Positions 6,434 to 11,405 of a DNA stretch of 11,405 nt are shown here, one piece after another. Position 1 is the first letter of the stretch; the number at the start of each line of letters is the position of its first letter. The notes beneath the pieces were generated by a model. The model ran no database searches and had not been told where the DNA came from. It worked only from the letters and a program-made list of their open reading frames with translations. Source of the stretch: Bordetella parapertussis (lineage in GTDB: Bacteria > Pseudomonadota > Gammaproteobacteria > Burkholderiales > SG8-41); the NCBI GenBank assembly GCA_945870465.1, contig CAMBSS010000135.1, positions 1 through 11,405 of the forward strand. The letters are read 5' to 3'. A program made the position numbers and the translations under genes.

Positions 6434-7411
6434 CTACTCGAGCTTGATCCCTGTCTGCTGGACGACCTTGCGCCAGACTTCCGTCTCGCGTCGGATGCGT
6501 GAGGCGAACTGCTCGCGGGTGGCCGCGGACGGCGAGATTCCATCGCCCTTGAACCGCTCCTCCATTTCTTTCGTCTGGAAGGCCCGCGTGATCTCGGCAT
6601 GGACTTTATCAGCGATGGCACTGGGAATGCCCTTCGGTCCTATCATGCCCTGCCAAAGCAGCACCTCATAGCCCGGCACACCGGCTTCCTGCACGGTCGG
6701 AATATCCGGTGCCGTGGCGATGCGGTCGCGGGTCGTCACGGCAATGCCGCGCAGCCGTCCCGACTTCACGAGTGGGATGGTCGGCGGCGCATCACCGAAA
6801 AACAGCGCGACCTGCCCGGCGACAGTATCGACGAGCGCCGGACCGGTGCCCTTATAGGGCACGTGGATCATTTTCACTTCCGCCATACCGAGGAAGAGTT
6901 CCGTCGCGAGATGGGTGATGCTGCCGGCGCCGCTCGTCGCGTAGCTGAGTTGCCCGGACTTCGCCTTGGCCAGTGCGATAAAGTCCTTGACGGTCCGCGC
7001 CGCGACACCCGGATGCAGTGCGACGATGAACGGCCCTTGGGAAATCTGCGCAATCGGCGTGATGTCGTTGAGCGGATCGAACGAAAGCTTGTAAAAGCTC
7101 GGGTTGACCGTGTAGCTGCTGCCCATCAGGGTAAACGTGTAACCATCGGGCGCCGCACGCACGCCCATCTCGGTGCCGACGATGCCGCCCGCGCCCGGAC
7201 GATTGTCGACGATGACCTGCTGGCCCCACGCTTCGGTAAGCTTCTGCGCCGTGATGCGCGCAATGAGATCGGTACCGCCGCCAGCGGCGAACGGCACGAT
7301 CACCCGAATCGGCTTCCTTGGATAAGCTTCCGCCGCCTTTTCCGCTGTCATTGCCGGCTTGCAAACCACCGCCACCAGGAGAAGAACCAGCATTGTGAAG
7401 TAACTGCGCAT
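6434..7411 (-). CDS. Bug/TctC-family periplasmic solute receptor (Bug4)
   Basis: 325 residues. The signal peptide runs to about AMTA (20-23): MRSYFTMLVLLLVAVVCKPA. Then come YPRKPIRVIVPFAAGG with ligand-loop D48, AWGQQVIVDNRPGAGG (61-76), APDGYTF, SYATSGAGSITHLATELF, HVPYKGTGPALVDTVAGQ, a run of Pro/Thr before VKSGRLRGIAV, and PTVQEAGVPGYE. The family pattern is complete. The ATG at 7411 has GAGGA about 6 nt upstream. It lies 25 nt after the Bug5 stop and 68 nt before the AtzG-like gene, so it is inside the operon and probably delivers, or senses, the substrate of amidase 1 (inference from position). Confidence 0.95.
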   Translation of the reverse strand: MRSYFTMLVLLLVAVVCKPAMTAEKAAEAYPRKPIRVIVPFAAGGGTDLIARITAQKLTEAWGQQVIVDNRPGAGGIVGTEMGVRAAPDGYTFTLMGSSYTVNPSFYKLSFDPLNDITPIAQISQGPFIVALHPGVAARTVKDFIALAKAKSGQLSYATSGAGSITHLATELFLGMAEVKMIHVPYKGTGPALVDTVAGQVALFFGDAPPTIPLVKSGRLRGIAVTTRDRIATAPDIPTVQEAGVPGYEVLLWQGMIGPKGIPSAIADKVHAEITRAFQTKEMEERFKGDGISPSAATREQFASRIRRETEVWRKVVQQTGIKLE

Positions 7412-7436
7412 TGAGTTTCCTCGTCAGATGTTCCGC

Positions 7437-8423
7437 TTACTCGACTTGCACGTTTGCGGCCTTGATCACTTTTGCCCACTTCTCGATCTCGCCCCGAATA
7501 TGCCGCCCGAATTGCTCGGGCGTGCCGCCGACCGGCGCAGCACCCTGACCCGAGAGGCGCTCTCTTAGTTCGGGCGTCGTCAGCGATTTCACGATCACTG
7601 CGTTTAGCCGGTTCACGATGTCGTTCTGAGTGCCGGCAGGCGCGAGAATGCCGAACCACGATCCTGCATCGAATCCGCGGAGTCCCGACTCGGCGACAGT
7701 CGGCAGATCCGGGAGTACGCTGGTGCGCTCGGCGTTGCTCACAGCAAGCGCTCTCAGTTTGCCGCTTTTGATGTGCGGCAGGCACGGGGGCATATTGTCG
7801 AACATGAGGTCGACCTGGCCCGATATGAGGTCGATCAGCGCAGGACCGCTACCCTTGTAATTCACGGTCACCATGTCAATGCCCGCCATCATTTTCATCA
7901 TCTCGCCGGCGAGATGGCCGGCGCTTCCGGGCGACGACGAAGCCTGCGTCAGTTTGCCGGGCCTTGCTTTCGCGATTGCAATGAGTTCTGCCACCGACCT
8001 GGCTGGAAGCGAGGGGTGCACGACGAGCACATTGGTCACGTTCGCGACGTGCGCCACCGGCGCAAAGTCGTTGACAGCATCGTAAGGGAGCTTCGGATAA
8101 AGCGTAGCGTTGATCGCATTCGGGCCGACCCCACCCATTACAAGCGTGTAGCCGTCAGGCGCCGCCTTCGCCACCATATCGGTACCTATGTTGCCGCCCG
8201 CACCAGGCCGATTGTCCACGATCACCGGTTGCCCGAACGCCTCGTTGAGTTTCTGCCCGATCGCACGCGCCAGGATATCTGTCGCCCCGCCCGCTGCGAA
8301 CGGAACGACAATCCTGATCGGCTTGACGGGATACGCCGGCTGTTGCCCGCGCGCTACTTGCGTACCAATCGTTAGTGCGCATATGCATGCGGCACCCGAC
8401 GCGATGCGCTGAATCGCAGTCAT
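7437..8423 (-). CDS. Bug/TctC-family periplasmic solute receptor (Bug5)
   Basis: 328 residues with an N-terminal export signal (IASGAACICALTIGTQVARG, about 7-26). Family blocks: YPVKPIRIVVPFAAGG with ligand-loop D49, FGQPVIVDNRPGAGG, APDGYTLVMG, the unusual TQASSSPGSAGHLAGEMM in place of the common NYAS-x-G-x-GS block, NYKGSGPALIDLISGQ and PTVAESGLRGFD. The altered phosphate-loop-like block (QASSSPGS) and NYKG instead of PYKG suggest a ligand different from its neighbour's. The ATG at 8423 follows GAGGAG closely. It lies 61 nt after amidase 2 and 25 nt before Bug4, giving two receptors in tandem between the two amidase modules. Confidence 0.95.
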   Translation of the reverse strand: MTAIQRIASGAACICALTIGTQVARGQQPAYPVKPIRIVVPFAAGGATDILARAIGQKLNEAFGQPVIVDNRPGAGGNIGTDMVAKAAPDGYTLVMGGVGPNAINATLYPKLPYDAVNDFAPVAHVANVTNVLVVHPSLPARSVAELIAIAKARPGKLTQASSSPGSAGHLAGEMMKMMAGIDMVTVNYKGSGPALIDLISGQVDLMFDNMPPCLPHIKSGKLRALAVSNAERTSVLPDLPTVAESGLRGFDAGSWFGILAPAGTQNDIVNRLNAVIVKSLTTPELRERLSGQGAAPVGGTPEQFGRHIRGEIEKWAKVIKAANVQVE

Positions 8424-8484
8424 TTTCTCCTCTGCGGTGTTTGACTAGCCCTCGAGTCGCCGGAGCATTTCGATGACGCGCCTT

Positions 8485-9879
8485 TCATTGGAGTTGCGGA
8501 TGTCGCGCCGTCCAGTCGGTTGCCTGTTCATATGCGTCGGCGACTCGGTAAACAAGCGCCTCACCATACGCGCTACCGACAATTTGCATCGATAGGGGCA
8601 GACCGGATTTGCTGAATCCGATCGGCACCGCCAGCGCCGGGTTGCCGGTCACGTTGAACGGTGCCCGGGCCTGTCGTGAGTACGTGTGATCGATAGCTTG
8701 CCGGTCGTCAATGCGGCACGCAGGGTCCATTGAGCTGGCTGTCAGCGCGACATCGATGTCGGTGAACAGCGCGTGGAACGCGTCCGCCAGCTTGCGGCGC
8801 AGGCGTGTCGCATTGACGTAATCGGCCGCCCGGACAAAAGCGCCCGCCATCAGGCGCTCGCGCGCAAGTGCGCCATAGTCCTGCGGCCGCTCTCGCATCC
8901 AATTTTCGTGGATGGCGAACGCTTCGCCCGTGAGTATCGTGCGATTGCAGGCCGCGTACTCGGCGAGCGGCGCAATCGTGATCTCCCGAATCTCGGCGCC
9001 GAGTTCCGCGAGTCGCTGTACCGCCGTCTCGATACCCGCTGCCATCTCTGCGTCGGCCTGCATATCGTGCGTGTAGAAATGGCGGATCACGCCGATCCTG
9101 AGTCCCTTCACGCCATGGGCAAGTGCGGCTGTATAGCCGCCCGCCGCGCGATTCGCGCTGCCGGGATCGAATGCATCGTGACCAGCGATCACGTCCAGCA
9201 TCAACGCATTGTCCCGCACCGTCCGCGTCAATGGCCCGACGTGGTCCAGCGAGTAGGACAACGGAATGACGCCCCGCCGGCTAACTACGCCGTAAGTGGC
9301 TTTCATGCCGACCACGCCGCACATCGACGCAGGATTGCGAACCGAGCCGCCGGTATCCGTGCCAATCGCCGCGGGCAGGAAACCGGCAGCGGTCGCCGCG
9401 CCCGAACCGCTTGAGGACCCGCCGCAAAAGTGGTCGCGATTCCACGGATTGCGCGCCGGGGGCCACGGCAGGTCGAACGATGGTCCACCGATCGCGAACT
9501 CGTGCGTCGACAATTTGCCCATGAACACGCCACCCGCCGCGCGCAGTTTCTGCACCACGGTTGCATCCGCTGAAGCGACGTTATCCGCGAGTATTTTCGA
9601 ATGCGCCGTCGTCGGCAGTCCCGCGTAGTCGACAATATCCTTCACGCCGTACGGCACACCGTGAAATGTTCCGCGCCAGTTTCCGCGCATGATTTCCGCT
9701 TCGGCATTGCGCGCATCCTGCATCGCGAGCTCGGGCGTAAAGCGAAGGAACGTGTTTAGACTTCTGTCGTACCGCTCAATGCGGTCGATCAATGCCTTGG
9801 CATACTCTACGGGCGAGAGCTTCCTCGTTCGCAGCAAATCGGCGGCTTGAGCGACGGTGAGCCAGGCAAGATCGTTCAT
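8485..9879 (-). CDS. Amidase-signature (AS) family hydrolase, AtzE/GatA-like (amidase 2)
   Basis: 464 residues. The AS triad is intact: K80 in GVPYGVKDI, cis-Ser S155 in CGGSSSGSGAAT (152-163), and nucleophile S179 in GTDTGGSVRNPA, again 24 residues apart. The architecture matches amidase 1 but the sequences differ throughout (for example RNPA for RLPA after the nucleophile, and LPWPPARNPWN for the WGDCCNPWN segment), so the two are distinct paralogues, likely with different substrates, rather than a recent duplication. The ATG at 9879 overlaps the preceding AtzG-like stop (ATGA, 9879-9876). It is a cytoplasmic hydrolase of an amide or ureido bond, predicted to work as a heteromer with the small subunit. 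Confidence 0.93.
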   Translation of the reverse strand: MNDLAWLTVAQAADLLRTRKLSPVEYAKALIDRIERYDRSLNTFLRFTPELAMQDARNAEAEIMRGNWRGTFHGVPYGVKDIVDYAGLPTTAHSKILADNVASADATVVQKLRAAGGVFMGKLSTHEFAIGGPSFDLPWPPARNPWNRDHFCGGSSSGSGAATAAGFLPAAIGTDTGGSVRNPASMCGVVGMKATYGVVSRRGVIPLSYSLDHVGPLTRTVRDNALMLDVIAGHDAFDPGSANRAAGGYTAALAHGVKGLRIGVIRHFYTHDMQADAEMAAGIETAVQRLAELGAEIREITIAPLAEYAACNRTILTGEAFAIHENWMRERPQDYGALARERLMAGAFVRAADYVNATRLRRKLADAFHALFTDIDVALTASSMDPACRIDDRQAIDHTYSRQARAPFNVTGNPALAVPIGFSKSGLPLSMQIVGSAYGEALVYRVADAYEQATDWTARHPQLQ

Positions 9880-10082
9880 CGATCTTCGTCCAAGGTTAAG
9901 TGAAAGACGTGCGCCGGCTCGTCGGCGGGCACCAAGGTGTCGATGGGCAGTGCAGCGCGGCGCGCGCGTGCGCCGATGGTCGCCCTCAGCAATTGTTGCA
10001 CGTGCTGGTCTTCGAGGCGCGTCATGCCGATCTGAGCGGCCATCTTGCGCACTTCATCGGCAGTCAAATCGTCGTCAGGCAT
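9876..10082 (-). CDS. AtzG/GatC-like small amidase subunit (2)
   Basis: 68 residues from the ATG at 10082 (AAAGGGG 8 nt upstream; the frame extends to 10133, but that would begin before the preceding gene's stop region and has no binding site). Residues 4-20 (DDLTADEVRKMAAQIG) and 24-43 form two predicted helices, and the C-terminal block ADEPAHVFHL (53-62) is the hallmark tail of AtzG/GatC-like partners of AS amidases. It starts 47 nt after the Bug6 stop, and its stop overlaps the amidase 2 start, so the two chains are probably made at equal ratio. Small subunit 1 is similar in size but has a different tail. Confidence 0.8.
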   Translation of the reverse strand: MPDDDLTADEVRKMAAQIGMTRLEDQHVQQLLRATIGARARRAALPIDTLVPADEPAHVFHLTLDEDR

Positions 10083-10129
10083 TGTTGCGTCCCCTTTCTG
10101 CTTTGATGGCATGCAATAGATATAAAGCG

Positions 10130-11095
10130 TCAACTCGCAAAATTAAGCTTCGCCTCCTTAACCACGCGCTTCCATTGTTCGACGTCCCGCTTGATGACGT
10201 TATGGAAAATTTCCGGTGCACCGCCAACAGGTTCGATGCCATCCTTCGCGAGCCGCTCTTTCATTTCGCGTGTCTGAATGATGGTGTTAACCGCCGAATT
10301 CCAACGCCGCACCACCTCCGCCGGCAATCCTTTAGGTCCCAGCAGGCCGTAAGTAATCACCGCTTCGTAGCCGGGCACAACCTCCGACAACGCCGGCAGG
10401 TCGGGGAGCGTCTTCAGGCGGGTTTTCGTCGTAACCACAATGCCGCGCAACCGCCCCCCCGTGATGTGAGGCAGGGTCGCGGGCATGCTGCCGAAAAGAA
10501 AATCCACTTCTTTCGAAAGCAGCGCTGTAAGCGCGGGGCCGGTACCTTTGAATGGAATGTGAGTAGTGTGTATACCCGCCGACAGATTGAGCAACTCCGT
10601 CGACAGATGCGTGATCGCCCCGGTGCCGCTGGACGAATAGTTCAGTTTGCCCGGATTTGCCTTGGCATACGCAATGAACTCACTCATGGACTTGATCGGT
10701 ACCGCAGGATGCAGCGCCACGATCATGCCGGAATCGCCGATGGCGATCAACGCCTGGACGTCATTCACCTGATCGTATGTGAGTCGATAGATCGCCGCGT
10801 TGGTGCCATAACCGGAAACCATGCCGATCGTGTAGCCGTCCGGCGTTGCACGCGCGATCATTTCCTCCCCCATGCTGCCGCCCGCGCCGGGACGGTTGTC
10901 AACCACGACCGATTGGCCCAAAACCGCGGTCATCTGTTGCGCAAGAATGCGCCCCACGATATCGGTGCCGCCGCCGGGCGCAAATGGAACAAGCATCCTT
11001 ACCGGCCGGTCGGGATACGATACTTGGGCAAAGGAGGCAGTCGAGAAAATCAAGACAGCCACGAGAATAACGGCCCGCTGCAGTAGTTTGATCAT
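10130..11095 (-). CDS. Bug/TctC-family periplasmic solute receptor (Bug6)
   Basis: 321 residues from the ATG at 11095, which has AAGGA 6 nt upstream and starts a clean signal peptide (MIKLLQRAVILVAVLIFSTA, then SFA). The frame is open up to 11230, but that stretch is the promoter-bearing element end and is not coding. Family blocks: YPDRPVRMLVPFAPGG with ligand-loop D45, LGQSVVVDNRPGAGG, TPDGYTIGMVSG, NYSSSGTGAITHLSTELL, HIPFKGTGPALTALLSKE (an unusual SKE where most have AGQ) and LPALSEVVPGYE. It is the first gene of the seven-gene operon and the probable receptor for the amidase 2 substrate or its precursor (inference). The ligand is unknown. Confidence 0.95.
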   Translation of the reverse strand: MIKLLQRAVILVAVLIFSTASFAQVSYPDRPVRMLVPFAPGGGTDIVGRILAQQMTAVLGQSVVVDNRPGAGGSMGEEMIARATPDGYTIGMVSGYGTNAAIYRLTYDQVNDVQALIAIGDSGMIVALHPAVPIKSMSEFIAYAKANPGKLNYSSSGTGAITHLSTELLNLSAGIHTTHIPFKGTGPALTALLSKEVDFLFGSMPATLPHITGGRLRGIVVTTKTRLKTLPDLPALSEVVPGYEAVITYGLLGPKGLPAEVVRRWNSAVNTIIQTREMKERLAKDGIEPVGGAPEIFHNVIKRDVEQWKRVVKEAKLNFAS

Positions 11096-11126
11096 GCTTG
11101 TTCCTTTTTCAATGGGATGAGGTCCG

Positions 11127-11216
11127 GCGAATAGGAATTTCAAACCCCCTTTTTTCCTGCCGTGGACTTTATCCCCGCACCATTGGGCGGTCAATCGTCG
11201 TGCGGGTGTTTCGTGC
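11127..11216 (-). repeat. Diverged IS91-type end / promoter module (copy C)
   Basis: Starts GCGAATAGG like copy A, then an AATTTCAAAC, a T-run and a spacer, ending with GGTCAATCG and GTGTTTCGTGC, which line up with the same blocks in copies A and B; overall much less similar than A is to B. No transposase codons follow, apparently because an IS630-like element starts at about 11232. It is either an older IS91 end or a shared leader from which the others derive. Confidence 0.6.
11166..11194 (-). promoter_or_regulatory. Predicted promoter of the seven-gene operon (copy C)
   Basis: Minus-strand TTGACC (11194-11189), a 17-nt spacer and TAAAGT (11171-11166). The -35 is the same as in copies A and B; the -10 is weaker, two bases off consensus. 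It lies about 71 nt before the Bug6 ATG. Confidence 0.5.
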
Positions 11217-11274
11217 CGCCCCGGAAGCATCTAGTGTGGTGCGGCTAAAATAATAGAACTTAAATGTGATTGCG

Positions 11275-11304
11275 ATGTCTGTAGTATGAGGAGGCTACAG
11301 ACAT
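11275..11304 (+). promoter_or_regulatory. Hairpin holding the transposase ribosome-binding site
   Basis: ATGTCTGTAG (11275-11284) pairs perfectly with CTACAGACAT (11295-11304), leaving a 10-nt loop that contains AGGAGG (11289-11294). The right arm includes the first two bases of the transposase start codon. Such a hairpin would limit ribosome entry and keep transposase levels low. Confidence 0.6.
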
Positions 11305-11405
11305 GCGAATTGCACCTGCTATCACGATCACCGAAGAGCAAGCACTCCAGCTTCAGGCTTGGGCGCGCGGGCGTAGCGTCGAGGTGCGTTTGGCGCAGCG
11401 AGCGC
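11303..11405 (+). CDS. IS630-family transposase, N-terminal fragment (runs off window)
   Basis: 34 codons are visible before the edge: MRIAPAITITEEQALQLQAW, then ARGRSVEVRLAQRA. This matches the start of IS630-type transposases, in which a helix of the form (L/I)T-x-EE-x-x-x-L-x-x-(W/Y)A-R-x-R-S is followed by R-L-x-QRA-R and leads into the helix-turn-helix DNA-binding domain. The catalytic DDE region would lie outside the window. The ATG at 11303 has AGGAGG 8 nt upstream, inside a hairpin loop. The element probably begins at the TA at 11232-11233, because IS630 elements insert at TA and the copy C homology stops just before it. It is the only gene on the plus strand. Confidence 0.78.
   Translation, partial: MRIAPAITITEEQALQLQAWARGRSVEVRLAQRA

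Noticed and set aside
9857..11086. 409-codon plus-strand frame
   Set aside because: Lies antisense to the small subunit 2 and Bug6 genes, which show clear family motifs; Arg/His-rich composition is typical of a shadow frame in GC-rich DNA.
11096..11230. 45-residue N-terminal extension of Bug6
   Set aside because: It would put the signal peptide inside the protein and translate the promoter module; a good ribosome site supports the start at 11095.
1..11405. CRISPR array, tRNA, rRNA or a defence system
   Set aside because: No regularly spaced repeats, no clover-leaf or rRNA signature, and no defence-type domains were seen on either strand.

Overview
The window looks like chromosome from a high-GC betaproteobacterium, most likely Burkholderiales (Bordetella/Achromobacter/Cupriavidus-like). 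The main reason is six Bug-type (TctC) periplasmic solute receptors in 11.4 kb, an expansion typical of that order. Every non-mobile gene lies on the minus strand, so the region is transcribed from right to left. No taxonomic search was possible, so this assignment is inference.

Reading in the direction of transcription, the right edge (11232-11405) holds the start of an IS630-like transposase on the plus strand. It has apparently landed next to a promoter-bearing sequence (11127-11216). That sequence faces a probable seven-gene operon (11095 down to 4741): Bug receptor, AtzG-like small subunit, amidase-signature (AS) hydrolase, Bug, Bug, AtzG-like small subunit, AS hydrolase. Gaps are 25-68 nt, and each small-subunit gene overlaps its amidase gene by the same ATGA. 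The operon is two parallel modules, each joining a receptor to a two-part amidase, with an extra receptor between them. The pairing resembles the AtzG-AtzE complex of s-triazine breakdown. A plausible role is capture of small carboxylated or amide/ureido compounds in the periplasm and hydrolysis of their amide bonds in the cytoplasm. No TctA/TctB membrane subunits are visible.

Downstream (4741-3227) lies an IS91-family relic (copy B, 4406-4706), a 3' relic of a probable HD-GYP phosphodiesterase gene (4299-4405), and a fifth unit with one Bug receptor. Another Bug gene (2029-2994) has its own good sigma70 promoter. A second, longer IS91 relic (copy A, 1418-1877) separates it from a two-gene unit in which a TauD/TfdA-type 2-oxoglutarate dioxygenase overlaps a sixth Bug receptor by ATGA. 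That receptor runs off the left edge.

The most striking feature is the recurring sequence at the IS91 3' ends. It carries TTGACC-17 nt-TATAGT (TAAAGT in the diverged copy C) and points outward into tauD, one Bug gene and the seven-gene operon. A fourth copy of only its last 19-21 nt lies upstream of the same Bug gene as copy B. The region appears to have been assembled, and possibly wired transcriptionally, by IS91-type elements.
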